DNA from: Dendrocalamus latiflorus
Lineage: Eukaryota > Streptophyta > Magnoliopsida > Poales > Poaceae
DNA: 64,000 nucleotides
Assembly: GCA_017311315.1 (NCBI GenBank)
Contig: CM029669.1
Span: 8,949,465 to 9,013,464 of the forward strand
Reading direction: 5' to 3'
Shown here: in pieces, positions 1 through 12,703 of the stretch
Numbering within the stretch: position 1 is the first letter of the stretch
How the letters are laid out: the number at the start of each line of letters is the position of its first letter
The notes under the pieces: model-generated
Database searches by the model: none
Seen by the model: only the letters and a program-made list of their open reading frames with translations
What the model was told of the DNA's origin: nothing
Position numbers and translations under genes: made by a program

Positions 1-235
1 ACCTCGCGGTCGAAACCAACCATGCGGTCGGTTCGACGTCGCGGTCAAAACCGACCACTCGGCCGCTACGACCACGCAGTCGTAACCGACCACGCAGTCG
101 TTACCAACCACGCGGTCGAAGCCACGACCACGTAGTCGTTTACGACCGAGCGGTCGAACTCACGACCATGCGGTCAGATTTACGACCACACAGTCATTAC
201 GACCACGTTGTCGTCCCGACGATCGGCCATGGGTC
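1..235. repeat. short imperfect repeats around ACCACGCGGTCG
   Basis: At least ten imperfect copies of a 12-17 base motif of the type accgaccacgcggtcg, in varying spacing, start the window. The core GACCACG(C/T)(G/A)GTCG is partly self-complementary (GACC...GGTC). It lies within LTR L5 and probably belongs to that LTR's GC-rich block. Spacing and units are too irregular for a CRISPR array. Confidence 0.6.
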
Positions 236-753
236 CCCCTGTCAGACTTTCAGCTCTTTCTCGAATTTATTCAAACAGAGAGATTCAAATGGTCATAACT
301 AATTCATTTTAACTCCGAATTAAGTGAAACAAATTTCTAAATTCATCTAAAATGAAAATCTAACCAACAGAACCGAGATCATGAATTTTAGAGTTCATTT
401 GAATTTTTCAATGAGGATTTGTTTGGTTTGCTGATTTTTATCCGAACTTTTCACACACGTTAAAATAGCATACGAGGCTCAAGAAGAAGCTAAAGCAGCT
501 GCTCTAGAAGATCAAGAACCAGTTCACTGTGACTAAGGCGAGTCAATACTTTGATCGTGTTGAACCTACATTTTCTACAAATTACTTTTGTTTAAATTAT
601 CAAATTGCATGCTGTATTTTATATGCAAATATGTGTTTGATTTAAGATTCTAGTTATATGCCCATTGTTTAGTTGAATTAATATTACACCTCCTTTGGAA
701 TATTTGAACATGTGAACCTTGTCACCCTAGCAAAATTATAATGGTAACCTTTC
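1..753 (+). mobile_element. Tekay/Del-like LTR L5, left part
   Basis: This is the left part of a large LTR that enters from outside the window. Bases from about 530 to 753 match 52350-52570 of LTR L3 nearly base for base, and match 9230-9420 of element C in reverse. The LTR is interrupted at 754 by element S and resumes at 37479. The five bases CTTTC at 749-753 recur at 37474-37478 as the TSD. The joined text reads on exactly as L3 does at 52560-52585. No coding sequence is seen. The Tekay/Del assignment comes from related copies whose ends are visible (TGTAACATCC start, GGGTCTGACA-type end) and is an inference. Confidence 0.7.
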
Positions 754-3700
754 TGTAGGATCGAAAACGGCAACAGAGGGGGGGGTGAATGGTGCGTTCA
801 AAAATCGCCCCTGAGTATTCGCACATAATCTTCTCCAATAGCTACAGGAGCTATGAAGTAAGTAAATGCAAGCTCACTGGAACTCTAAATGAAACACTAG
901 CAGAAACAAGAAAGAGACATTGAAACATTCCAGAGAAGAAGCTTCAGACTTGCTCTAGGACAAAAGCACTGAAATATCTACCTAAAAAACATAATCTACT
1001 GAAAACTGAGTGCTTGCAGACTAAGAAGCAGACCCAAAAAATGCACAAGCTAAAAACAGAGAGGCTGCCAAAGACAAAAACAGAGGACTAGCAAAACTAA
1101 AAGCACAAGAGAGGCAAAAGAAAAGAGAGGGGCAGTCTGTCTACAGCAGCGATTTTCTGAAATTCTGCTGGTACAGTAAATACTGTGGACTACCAAACAA
1201 CCGAGAAAAGATAGAATGGACCTAGAGCTTCTTAGATCAAATACATAGGATTAAAGTCTAAATACTCTACCTTCCTCAAGGAGAGAAGGATCAGATCAAA
1301 AGAGTGACTCAGCTGAGAATTAGACAAGGTGAACCATTTCAATCAACGTGACTGACCTTCTGAAAATCAAACCGGAAATCCCAAAAATCAGCATTCGGTC
1401 AAGAGTAGACAGGACTACCAAAAATGAACAATTAGCAAAAGCATTTCATGACTGCTTAACAAAGAAGAAAAAGTTTGATCCCAAGACCAAAATGGGTTGA
1501 CAGAAAAGAATCAGAATACTACAGTAAATACTATCAGACAGTGAATTAGATGCTATCGGCACAGTGAATTAGATGCTATCGGCAACTGAAAACTGTAAGC
1601 ATCATTTGCACTTATGTCGGCACAGTGAATACAGACCACACCAAGGACCGGATCAAGGACAGATCAACCGAAAACAGATGTCACTGAAATTTCTGTGAAG
1701 ATGAAGATAAAGCAGAGAATAAGCTCATGACTACCGAGTCAAACTGAGAATCAATTATTCAGGAGAAATTGCCCAGCACAGCAGTCGAAAATAAACCGAA
1801 GATAGAATAGTGAAACCAAAAAAGATTGACAGCCGAACACAGGTCACTGGTTGAAAACTGAAAAAAGATGAAAACTGAAAACGCTGCCAACAACAGAGCA
1901 GAATTCAACACCCAGACATAGGACTGTGCATTCGGTTTGCTCAGTAAAATCGGTTTGGTAAATACGGTATATACGGCAAATACGGTATTTTTAGTTCGGT
2001 AGTATATGGTATTTTTGAAAATACGGTTCGGTATCGGTAAATCCTAATTTATTTTGGTATGGTATCGATAAATACCATATTTACCAAAGTTAACGCAAAT
2101 TACAAATAATATAGTGACTAGAGCTTGCTAGAGCCCTCTGCTAAAACTTGGCAAAATTACGACTGTGCAGTTTCTGTGCTAGTATTAATCCTGTTATTTA
2201 ATTATCTGCTGATGTGCGGCTATTCGGCATCTTATTAGATTTATAAAATAAGATATTAACTGCAAAAAATTGCTGAAGTACCGGATATGAGGAGGATTCC
2301 TATTTGGAATAGAACGGCATCATCCTTTTTTCATCCCTTTCTATTGATGGCCACACCTGCCACTGGCAGTCACTCCCACTGTCGTGCTGTGCTGCTGCCA
2401 AAGCATTTTCGGCTTGTCAATACGGCCTGCCTCCAGTACCCAGTAGGTGCGAGCCCATGAGATGATGAAAACTGGGCCGTTCGGTATTCGGTTTTTAATC
2501 GGTTTTTCCCGAAAAAACCGAACGCTAAAAAACCATAAATATAAAAATCGAAACGAAAACCGGTCAAACCAAGTTGACCGGTTCAGTTCGGTTTTTTTGG
2601 TCCGATTTTTTCGGTTTGGTGGAGATATGCGCAGCCCTACCCAGACAGAACAGCTGCAAATTTTCAGATCAAAACGATTGAGCGACTTTTCTCAAAACAA
2701 AACAGCAACTTCTGAACTGAAGAATTCAAAGATAAAAACACCTCATTGCTGTGATTGAAAGGATGTTCATGAATGAACTCAAAACAGAGGGCACATGCAG
2801 AATTTGACCGCAACATCCAATCTTCCGAGAACTTTCGACTTCTTGAATCTCTTGGATACAAGACTTCAAACACTGCATGACCACAACCTCTAAAGACGAA
2901 GATACCAAAAGAAAACAAACTCCTCAGCTGAAATCAACAGGAACCAAAATTCCTTTGCTTGTGGTAACAGTAAACCCTAGGCAGGGGAGAAAACAGAGGA
3001 GAAAAGCGATTACATATGAAGAAAGGCAGAGAAGAACATCAACCAGCAAAACAAAACAGAAACCATAACAAAAAGAGATAGACCATCAATTATTTCAAAC
3101 AGCAGGCATCTTCGATTGATACAAAGACATACGTGATTACATATGAAGGTTTTCTACAGTCATCTCTCACATCAAGAAAACACACACAAATCCAGAGAAG
3201 AACAAGAACACCACTCTGCTCAGGACTCTCATGAAGACATGGTAACAGAAAGGCAAACAACCCTGCTATCCTCACCAACTCCTTAACAGCTCATGAAAGA
3301 AAAGCAAAACAAACTCCCCTAAAGCCTAACTCCTCTCACAAGACATGCAGCCACCAGGAGACATCCCTCCTTTTTATAGCTTTTGCTTACCGGGTTTCTC
3401 ACTCGCTTTACCCACTAACTCAAAAACCAAAACCCGCTTCCTCATGTAGCTTTGCGCTTTTACCAAAACGCCCTCCTGCACTTTCTGGGAAGCTTCCTCA
3501 TTTCTTGCCGTCCAAGCCTCGTAACCACCTCGAGTCCTCGCCGTCTTCGGCACATCCCGACCGCTTTGACCTCAGCACCGCCTGTACCTAGTCCGGTCAT
3601 CCCGTGCCTCGCCACGACTCCGCCTCGATGTCCTGCAGTAATACTCAAATATTGTAATAACACATTCGCATCAGTAGTAACACTCAAACACAAACAAGCC

Positions 3701-3877
3701 CAAACCGGTCGAGAAGAATAAATGACTCAAGCATGTTCAACCTAGTTCGGCCAGGTCTGACCGAAGCCGATTGCACCACGCAACAACATGGCACAAACCG
3801 CACAAACCAAACTCAAACTTTCCAGAACACGCGTGAATTACTCATCACAAACATGGGGTCACATCCACATGATCTCT
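754..3877 (-). mobile_element. 3' LTR of element S
   Basis: The LTR reads TGTAGGATCG... to ...GATCTCA on the plus strand, i.e. TGAGATC... to ...CGATCCTACA in its own sense. It matches the solo LTR at 39483-41509 in reverse, including the G-rich run at 778-786, which corresponds to the C-run near 41471. Without the hAT insertion (1919-2639 plus TSD) it would be about 2.4 kb. Small ORFs in it are not conserved and are not called. A direct duplication of about 22 bases lies at 1540-1580. Confidence 0.7.
1919..2639. mobile_element. Non-autonomous hAT MITE, 721 bp
   Basis: The element begins TAGGACTGTGCATTCGG and ends with the inverted match (minus strand TAGGGCTGCGCATATC). It is flanked by a perfect 8-bp TSD, CCCAGACA, at 1911-1918 and 2640-2647. 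Eight-base TSDs and TAGGGCTGTGCA-type ends are usual for plant hAT elements. The interior is AT-rich with repeated 'cggtttggt/cggtat' words on both sides and codes for nothing recognisable, so it depends on a transposase from elsewhere. It is inserted in the 3' LTR of S. Confidence 0.9.
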
Positions 3878-5154
3878 CAATCTCCCCCTTGATGAATATA
3901 TTGACAAACCCAGAAAAAGCGTAAGGTTGAGTTTGTTTGAAAATGAAAGAGAGTCAAACATGACCTAAGAAAGAAGCAAGGAGGAACCAAGATCATGTTG
4001 ACAAAGGGAACACTAGAGCGAAAACAGAAAGAGCAAATTGTTCTCCAAAGCTCCAGAAAGTTCCCAAATGGCTTTTTCTCCGCTATTCTCCCCCTTTTGG
4101 CAATAAAATCATCAAGATGCAAGGAAGAGAATAAATCATGAGTATGGATGGAATGGCTGAATATTATTCATTTTAAGCATGATAAGCCATGAAGATTATC
4201 CAAAATGACCTTGAAGTATTACACCATGCCATAATACATAAGAATGCTATCAAAATCATGACAATGCATGTATAGACAAGCTAAGCCAAATAAGTCATAA
4301 TCTGAAAATTAGTTGAATATCTTAGCATGTCAAGTCAAACATGATTATAGTCTAGCTAAAGGTATCCAAAGATGATGCAGGCCATGTCAATACTCTAAGT
4401 GGAACCAAGAAGCTAGTATTGAGTCAATTTAGAGTGCTACAAGTTCAAGAATAAATCATTTGTTCAAGGACTTGGTCTTTTTGTGTAATTAAGAAAATTT
4501 ATTACAATTGACATGTTTTTTTGTTGAAACTCATGGTCATTTCCAACCAAAATTTTAGTCATGTGCTAGATCTCAAGCCTTATGCGACCACTCCAAGCAA
4601 GAAGCTTAAGAAGATTATCTTGGTCATCCAAAACTCCCCTTGAGTTCATGCCTAGTGCAATGTCAAGCAGTCTCATGAGAAAGAATTGGTGAGATCAGTT
4701 TTTTTTCGCACAAAAGAGATCTTTTTGCATTTTCACGAGCAGAAGACTAGTACTAACTCATGCTTCATAAGGGAACTAGCATAGCTCATTTTAAAGCTTA
4801 ACATAGATTCAAGACTCAACTCAGCCTATTTGACATGGCATGAATCATAAAAGGATAACTACAAGCAGATTAGTCTCAAGAGCTAACATGATATGATTTA
4901 ATTCAAGTTGTGCATTTTAATCAACTTATAATTGCAAAGACTAGACTACACATATAAAGTCATGATAAATCTAGCAAGTAAGCACAGATTATGGCAAGAT
5001 GTAATGCATTGTAAACATGTCATAAATGGATAATAATCAAGGCTCCATGTAGTTATATTACAATGCAAAATGATATGCAAGAAAATCCAGCTCCCCCTTA
5101 ATATGTTATGCACTTTTAGTTCAAGTTGAGTTATGTCAATATTAAGATCCAGAA
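3878..5154 (-). mobile_element. 3' interior of element S, non-coding
   Basis: This stretch follows the polypurine tract of S and has no ORF over about 80 codons. It carries further pyrimidine-rich tracts on the plus strand (near 4089 and 5093), which read as G-rich tracts in the sense of the element and are typical of the region downstream of pol in SIRE-type elements. It ends where a gypsy LTR starts at 5155. Confidence 0.5.
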
Positions 5155-5765
5155 TGATACGGGGAGAGGTCCCGATCTTCTTAGTGAGGAACCGTGGATA
5201 GTTGATGCGAAGTAGACAATGTCGCTAGTTAAACACTCGCGCCAATGCACGAACCCTCAACTCTTCGGAATATGCCCAAAACACACCGGATAATTATTCG
5301 TCGCGAGACCACAAACGACGAACGCCAAGTCCCCAATTCCCAATGGAACGACGGCTTGACCTTGAATTGCAGAACGAACAATGGATCGCCTAGTTCACTC
5401 TCAAAGTCCTCGCATGAACTCTGGTGTTGAAAGAACAAGCAATAGCTATATTTCAATCTTATGCATAAAATTGGTATCCCCCTAAAGGCTACCAATACAA
5501 GGCTTATATAGCCCCTTGGGACATCCATATGGTCCTCAAACCAAATACAACTCAACCTTATATGGTTTTCGATACGAACTCTCACAAAAAGGAAACTATA
5601 TTTTTCACCTATCATATTGTTTCGGTCATAACTTTTTATTCGTGATGTATTTAAAGGTGGGACTAGATCCACTATGTAGCCCTTGAAATTATCTTTCCAA
5701 CGAGTACAAGAACACCTGAATCGGACTCCGTTTGTGAAAGTTATGGCCTTTTTAGTAACTGCCTG
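5155..5765 (-). mobile_element. Gypsy LTR, minus strand, fragment
   Basis: A segment starting TGATACGGGG, containing the words CCCGATCTTC and a long stretch related to the LTR of element D (the 'aggtg..actagatcca', 'tttccaacgagtac' and 'gttatggcc' words near 5655-5755). It lies directly behind a gypsy pol C-terminus, as a 3' LTR would. No partner LTR was found in the window, so it is a truncated copy. Confidence 0.5.
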
Positions 5766-6167
5766 TCAGGCTATCCCGAACCGAATCCGAATTGAATCCT
5801 CAGTTGAATCCGAGTTTGAATTGGGTTGAGCACGTGGGAAGTCCAAAATTGGCTTTAAAATCTTATCCAGAACTTGTAATTTAAGTCCTTGGGCTCCTCT
5901 CTTTTGCTCTCCCAAGTCTTCACATGAGTCATACCTAAGAATACATAAAATACTAGCATGAGGTAGTATTCCAAGTTCATCATCAATTAAAGGAAACTTC
6001 TTAAGAAACAAAAGCGCATGTTTGTTTAAACGCTTGGCTCTTGCCCTCGTCATTGGGTCCTCTGGTTCTTGGTCATTCTCATGCATGCTTGGAGTGGAAA
6101 ATGTATATGTAATGGGGATGTTCTCATCACAGAAGCTCCCAAATGAACTCCCCCTGAACCAAAGCAA
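5766..6167 (-). pseudogene. Gypsy pol C-terminal fragment
   Basis: A 133-codon frame on the minus strand contains PMTRARAKRLNKHALLFL near residues 38-55. The motif (G)PMTRARA(K/R)xLN is found at the C-terminus of many grass Ty3/gypsy polyproteins. A second copy is at 42533-42835. Nothing of integrase or RT precedes it; the upstream sequence (6180-6677) is unrelated, so the gene is truncated. Confidence 0.55.
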
Positions 6168-6180
6168 TAAAACGAAAAGC

Positions 6181-6677
6181 TGGCAAGAAAAATAGAAAAG
6201 GCAGTCCTTAAAGCATAAACAAGATATAGAGGATACTATGGCTCAGACTGACTCTCATCTACCCCATATGACTCTAGGACTATCAGCTGGTCTTCTTAAC
6301 ACACTAAGGAGCAAACACGTTCCCTGTGTACCCAAGGGTGGCCCAACCCTTCCTAGAACCTGAGCTCAACCTAGTGAGAAGAGAGATAGCTAATAAGCAG
6401 CTCACTTATATCCTTTTATCTTGAGACTAGCTGTTAACATTGCAATTAGGGCTGCTCATTAAAATTGATCACACCTTGCTGATTTGTGAGGCTTGCAGCT
6501 GCAGTTAGGAAGAGCCGCGGCATAAAGAAAAGAAGAGAGAGAAACACGTAACTTTTGCATACGACCTCCGATTGAGGCGTTTCTTGATCTGTTGGAAAGG
6601 AAATGAGAAGATAGAGCTTCCAACTCCTTGTTTTAGAGCAATTTTGTGCCCTCATATATTCAGTTGCAATTGGCTAG
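6181..6677 (+). other. Unclassified repeat, left part of G
   Basis: No ORF or clear family signature is seen. It ends GCTAG at the insertion point of element C. The text resumes at 36563 after C, since GCTAG (6673-6677) and GCTAT (36558-36562) look like a TSD with one mismatch. The continuation runs into a gag N-terminus at 37017, so this may be LTR or leader of a plus-strand gypsy element. Confidence 0.35.
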
Positions 6678-9600
6678 TGTCAGACCCAGATTTTACAATC
6701 CGGAATCTTCTGTGATTCCACCGCACTATTCCCTGGATCAGTAGATAGTGCTCACAGATTACAGTTCTGAATATCAAAGTACATATCATGCGGAAGCGTA
6801 AATATACTAGTAAACTTACTCATGGGTCGATTAGGCCGAAATCAATAAATGGCAGCAGCGGAACGAAGCACACACAGGTGGGACCCTCAGGACATGCCCA
6901 CAGGCAGCCAACTGGAGGTTCGCGACCTAGCCCTTGACATCTTCATCTTCTCTGCTAGCTTGTCCAATCTTGTTGCTGAGGCGAGGTGATTTGATTCCTG
7001 ATTCTAAATTTTGTCGCAAAAGCGAGTGTGAGCACTCCAACCCCATGCTCCGCGAGCCAATACACAGAATGCAAATAAATAGTATGCATGGCTTAACAAA
7101 GGAGAGGCTCGGGTTATTTTATTTGCCAAAAATCGCTTTTAGTAGCATTGTTATTATTTAATCATAGTGTTATTGTTACTGCCTACAATCCACTTAGCGA
7201 CTACCATAATCGACTTAATCCACCAAAATACACTTTCTTTATTGTTTGCTGTCTAAGACTCCCATCAGCGATTATCATCAATTATGGAATCCACCAATCA
7301 TACCTTCATTGCTGCCTAAATCCCTAAACAGCGAGTATCATAACTTATATAATCCACCGATCAATTGCTACCTAAAATTCCAAGCAGCTAGTGTCATTAT
7401 TTTGAATCCACCAATATCCTTTGTATTCTAAGTTCCTAATAATCCAATCTTGTAATTTCTAGTCATCAGCTCTCCACTTCTGAACCCTAATGATTATCCA
7501 TTATAAATATTTTTGAATCCACCAATATCACTTATATCAGGACTTTCTAATAATTCAATCCTTTTGTTATTGATCCAGAACCATAATTTGCTCCTCCAAT
7601 AATCAACCTTATTTTCCATTACCTATCTCTAACTAATTCACTATTATACCTCCACCAAAAATATCGTTGATCGAGTCTACGATTCACTAGTATTCATCCA
7701 CCAAGAATATCATTAATCAAGTTTACGATTCACTAGTATTCATCCACCAAGAATATCATTAATCAAGTTTACGATTCACTAGTATTCATCCACCAAGAAT
7801 ATCATTGATCAAATTTATACTCCAATAATTGATATTATACCTCCAAATTCCCAAAAATCTAATTCATCCATCCAGTAGTTGATCAAATCCTATTCATCCC
7901 ATTATCACCAACATCTCCCAAGAATTAATATTAGTTATCAGTGTTATAATCCAGCAAATATCTTTGCACTCCCTAATTCTCCAAAATCTTTTAAATCATC
8001 TATCTAGCTTATGTATTCATTTAAGATCCACCAATGTATTTACCCCAGAATCCACTCTATCGTGTCCTTTTTATGATCGACATGAATCCTCCAATATATT
8101 TATGTATTCATCACCAACATCTATCTCCTTTACTCATGACTCTATTTATTCCCCCTTGTATTTTATTTTGCAAGGATAGAAGTGCCATTATTTGAAATAT
8201 AATACATAGAAATTTCCTGAGACCTAGCAGTTTTGAACAAAATCATAATGTTCAAGAAAATGCAATAATAATAGCGATCCAGATTCCATCCACCGTTACA
8301 TGGCATCCGTACCATATGCTAACATTTCAGCGTTATAACCGCTTACATTACCACTGGGACGACACCCAGGACAACTCAAATTAGGGCTTTCCACTGCCTT
8401 CCACTTTTCCATTCCCACCCACAAAGTTTTTGAAATAGAACTATATCTGGTTAAGTTCCCATGTCCGCCCTTGACCGTGGGCACGGCTATTCGAATAGTT
8501 TTGACTCTGCAGAGTTTGTACACTTTCACCACAAGAGACAATGTGCTCGTTGCCCCACATGATTCCTTAGCCACGTGGTTGAGTAGACCATCACAGTGAC
8601 TTTTCAAAGTATCTAGTCCCTTTTGTCATCTCACCTTATAGGAACATGCCCACTTGCGGTGGGTCCCATCTATGCACGGGATGTAACCACGTCTACTAGC
8701 GAAGACACAGGCTCCACTTCCAGCAACGCTAGTACGGCTAGTTACCTCACCCTCCAACTCGGTGTCCCTTTAGGCCTCCCATTGCCCTTTGCGTATCCAC
8801 TTCCATCCACTACCAGTGAGATGAGTCCGGGGGTTTCGATAAATTTACTTAGCCATGTTGTATTTTACAGACTTGTGGTTGTACTGTTTTACACAGGAGG
8901 TCATGACAAGATTCAGTCCTTATTGGTATCTGGACGGTCTACCACTAACCCACTTTGTGCTTCCACTGCACCACACATACACATCCTCGAACCAATCCGC
9001 CCAGATATTTAAGCAAGTTGGGGATTTTGGGAGTGTAAAATAATCATATCCAAGGTACCAGTCATTACCACCATGACTGCCCAAACCAGTTTCTCATGAT
9101 TAAAAATGACAATAATGTTTAGGGCATTTCAGCGCCCCTAACTAGAATATTAAATTTTGAAATGCAGTACTAAGCATAGCATATACCTTGGGACTTATTT
9201 TTGAAATGTTACTATTATAATTTTTCTAGGGCGACAAGGTTCACACATTCAAATATTCCAAAGGAGGGGTAATATTATTCAAGGTAAACAAAGGGCACAT
9301 AACTAGAATATTAAATTAAACATGTATTTGCATATAAATAACAGTATGCAATTTGATAATTTAAAACAAAGTAATTTGCAGGAAATGTAGGTTCAACATG
9401 ATCAAAGTATTGACTCGCCTGGCGCAGTTTACCGCGGTCTTGAGCTCACACAATGCTTTATCTTGAGCTTTTGGGTCTCTATCTTTGCTTCGAGCTGGGT
9501 CTCGCTTGATCCAGTGAATCTTCACGACTCCCCATTTCTAATTACACGACAATCGACTGAATCCAAATAAAAGCAAATAACCCAAAAGATCCAAATAAAT

Positions 9601-9890
9601 TCAAAGAAACTCAATTTAGTTTCATTATGAGTTAACGGGTGATTTGTGTGATTCGAGGCAAGGCCAGTGGTAGAATACAATAAGTTGATCTTTTTATTAT
9701 TTTGGTATTTATCAAGGAAATTCCGTTAGTTAGGATGGACCTTTGAATCAGGGTACAAGTCTAGCTGGGTATTATTTTGGGTCGAGCGTAAATTTTCAGG
9801 GCATATGATATACATATATGAGTGATGTTTGCAAATCGTTAGTTTACCAAGTTAATCCTATATCCTATGGTTATAACCTTTTGTGGTTTG
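6678..9890 (-). mobile_element. Left LTR of C, first part
   Basis: This part is about 98% alike to 33774-36065 up to base 8985. Beyond that the right LTR has lost some 3.3 kb that is kept here. Bases 9230-9560 match 52200-52560 (L3) in reverse. It ends at GTTTG (9886-9890), the TSD of element A; the LTR goes on at 29843. Confidence 0.85.
7652..7818. repeat. 46-bp tandem repeat in C LTR (left)
   Basis: Three copies of a 46-bp unit start at 7681, 7727 and 7773, preceded by a partial copy. The same array is in the right LTR at 34766-34903, so it predates insertion of C. Confidence 0.85.
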
Positions 9891-10143
9891 TGTTGTGGTT
9901 ACAGACCAAACAGAGAGAGTGTAGTAGAGTGTAGTAGTGGGGAGTTGAGTAAAATTAATGGCTTAGGCCCTTCCCCCCATGGCCTGTGCTGCATATATAT
10001 ATTCACATGAGGGGTGCTTTTACAATTATACCCTTACATAGTATTCCCTACAAGGGCACTTATGTCATTACATATGTCCCATTCTGGGCCTTACATTCCT
10101 CTAACAGGCCTGCTGGGCTTAGGTGGGGGCCACCCCTACGACA
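9891..10143 (-). mobile_element. 3' LTR of A
   Basis: TG...CA termini (TGTTGTGG... to ...CCTACGACA on the plus strand). A TATATATAT run at about 9992-10000 could be its TATA box. The adjacent 10144-10158 reads on the minus strand as a purine-rich tract ending GAGAGGCTCT, the likely PPT, conserved in B at 62898-62911. Confidence 0.9.
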
Positions 10144-11600
10144 AGAGCCTCTCATGGTGAAGGGCTTCACGGGCCGAAGCCATGTCGCCGAGCCGTTTGG
10201 CCCCCTCCGTCCCTGCGGCCTATGAGCTTTCCCAACATCGGGCGAAGCCTTGCTGTGGTGCCTGCTCCGCCTCCAGAGCATTGCGCTGGGCAAGCTGGTG
10301 GAGCCTCCCTTGGTTACAGGGCCTTGCAATGGCTGGTCCGGGGCTGCTTTCGGGGCCGGAGGTTGAAGCCGCAGCTGAGGTTGAAGCCAAGCCCGCCTGG
10401 GCGAGGTGGCCTGGTGGCCCGGGCCATGTTTGGCCACGAGTTCCCCGGGCGGCGGGGCCGGAGCCGAAGCTGGAGCGGGGGCGGACCTCGCGCCCATGGC
10501 GTTCCCTGGGAGGGAGGTAGGCGAGGCTCCGCGGTTCCGGTGGTGCACTCTAATGGCCCCTTGAACCACGCCGACTCCTGGGCTGGCAGGGGCAGGCTAT
10601 TGAGGCCGTACTTTCCCGGTCACTTTCCCCGTCGGGGTGTACACGCGGCAGGCCACGATTGGCGCGCCATGGGCTGTTGGCAGTTGCGCGACTGCGGCCG
10701 TTCGCCCCTTCCCCAGAAAGGCGGGGCACGCGGTGGGGAGCTGTTACGGCGTCTGCCCGCCTACCAGCTCACGCCTCGCTGGCGATGAGCGGTTTCACTT
10801 GTCCATCGCGGGCAGTTGGACCATCGGGTACCCGTCGATTGGCACGCCGCCGATTGACGCCGATTGACCTTCCGCCAGCCTGGCGACTCTTCGCCGGGTG
10901 AGCCTGGGTATAAATTCGCCGGTGTCTCGGGCTGTTCCTTGCTCACCCCGGGTTACTCATCTTGCACCTGCACGCGGTTATCTTCCTACATGTAGGCCAA
11001 CTGTTGTTCATCCGCGTTTGATGATTGCGTCTACTGTCGCCAAAGTCAGCGAGCGCTGATGAACAATAGACGACCTACTCATGGGAATACATCACAGCTC
11101 GCTGTAGAAGTCTTGGACGTCCACAGGGTCCTGCTCGCGCACCTCGCTTTCATGTGGAAATGGCAAGGCTTGACCTGCTCTCATAGACAGAAATGCTTGA
11201 GTCTCTCTGCGCTCTCTGATTGCGCCCACCAGCGTTGCCATCAGGGAATGTTGATGTACTGAAGCTTTTCTGTTTACGAGAACGTGTCAAAACCTGCCAC
11301 AAAGCTGGGACATCGCGTGACCTCTGATCCGAGGGGGCTAGGGGCCGAAAGGCCGGCCTGTACCCCACGGCTCAGGGTTGGCTGTTTGACTGCATTGTGG
11401 GTAAACCGGTGCCCGCTCGCCTTCACCTTCCCCTTCGACCGGAACGCCCTACCGAGGGGAAGCCAGGCCTCCGACGCATGGGGCTGAGTCAGGAGACCCG
11501 CTGGATCCCAGACGCTCCTTCTCCCGGCGCGGATCTTGGAGCATCATGACGGCACGACGCTGCAACGCTGGACCGTTGCAGGCGTTTGCAGGGCGATCCG
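10144..11600. other. A: GC-rich 3' interior with first copy of the aORF upstream region
   Basis: Bases 10144-10550 match the region next to the 3' LTR in B (62500-62911, reversed). Bases 10551-10930 match both B 62200-62480 and A's own 12057-12400, so the region upstream of the antisense ORF is present twice in A. A clean TATA-like word, GGGTATAAATT, lies at 10908-10918 in this first copy. Several long GC-rich frames cross the stretch but none is conserved in B. Confidence 0.6.
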
Positions 11601-11611
11601 GGGATGTTGAG

Positions 11612-12032
11612 CGGTGGCAGCGGAGCTGGCGCCTAGTCGAGGTAGACACGCTAGCGCTCCGTCCCCTACCCTTCGAGGTGGTGGCAGCGGAGCTGGCGCC
11701 TAGTCGAAGTAGACGCGCGAGCGCTCCGTCCCCTACCCTTCGAGGTGGTGGCAGCGAAGCTGGCGCCTAGTCGAGGTAGACGCGCGAACGCTCCGTCCCC
11801 CATCCTTCGGAGCGGTGGCAGCGGAGCTGGCGCCTAGTCGAGGTAGACGCGCGAGCGCTCCGTCCCCTAACCTTTGACGTGGTGGTAGCGGAGCTGGCGC
11901 CTAGTCGAGGTAGACGCGCGAGCGCTCCGTCCCCTACCCTTCGAAGTGGTGGCAGCGGAGCTGGCGCCTAGTCGAGGTAGACACGCGAGCGCTCCGTCCC
12001 CTACCCTTCGAAGTGGTGGAGCGGAGCTGGCT
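11612..12032. repeat. 67-bp tandem array, short copy (A)
   Basis: About six copies of the same 67-bp unit as at 16360-17607, starting gcagcggagctggcgccta and ending in cccttcga(g/a)gtggtg. Element B has no array in the corresponding place, so this copy belongs to the duplication that also copied the aORF upstream region. Confidence 0.9.
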
Positions 12033-12703
12033 GTTGTGGGCGCCCTTGGTAGTGCGCTTTAATGGCTCCGGGAATCACGCCGACCCCCGGGCTGACATAG
12101 TCAGGCTGCTGTATCCGTACGCGCTTGTCCATTCGGGATGGGCACGCGGCAGGTAGCGATTGGTGTGCCAACAGGTCGCCCGCGGTGAAGTTCCTTCCTC
12201 AGAGGGGCGGGGCACGTGGCACAGCGTTGTAGGCGTGCCGCCCACTGGCTGCCCCCCTCCAACGCGCGCCACCGGCTGCGAGCGGTTGCGCTGCTCGCCG
12301 ATCCTTGGTCGCGCCTGCGACGCGGACTTACGGTTGTCCCTTCAGATAGGTGTAGGCAAGGTCGAGCCGAAGGCTATACTGGGTCGCGCGACCTGCGTTT
12401 ATTGCTTGCGCGGACCGACCGCGGCGGGACGCTAGTGACGCTTCGCGTGGTGACAGGACTCTGTATGACCACGGTCGCATGCTGGCTACGTGGACCGCCG
12501 CGACGCTTCGGCTTCGCGCGTGGGGAGGCAAGCGGTTACCGTTCGCCGTTTGCGCTTAGGGTAGGAGGCGTGGGGCCTTTAAGAACCCCCCGTGGTATTG
12601 TGCCCATGCCTCCTCACACTTTTTGGTTGTTCATGGTACTTTTCGCATTCGCTCGCCCTGTTCGTGCACTCCTTTCCTGCCGCTGAGTTCCCCGTGGGTG
12701 CTG
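12033..12703 (+). promoter_or_regulatory. Region upstream of aORF in A (second copy)
   Basis: Homologous to B 62160-62480 and to A 10551-10930. In B a clear TATAA word is present (minus strand, near 62150). Here the matching spot reads CCTTTAAGAACC (about 12578-12590), a weakened TATA box. Promoter function is an inference from position about 110 bases before the ORF start. Confidence 0.4.

Noticed and set aside
1..235. Possible CRISPR-like array
   Set aside because: Repeats are short, imperfect and irregularly spaced, and the rest of the window is clearly plant DNA.
10060..10788. Two overlapping long frames near the 3' LTR of A
   Set aside because: GC-rich sequence with open frames on both strands; no match in B's counterpart.
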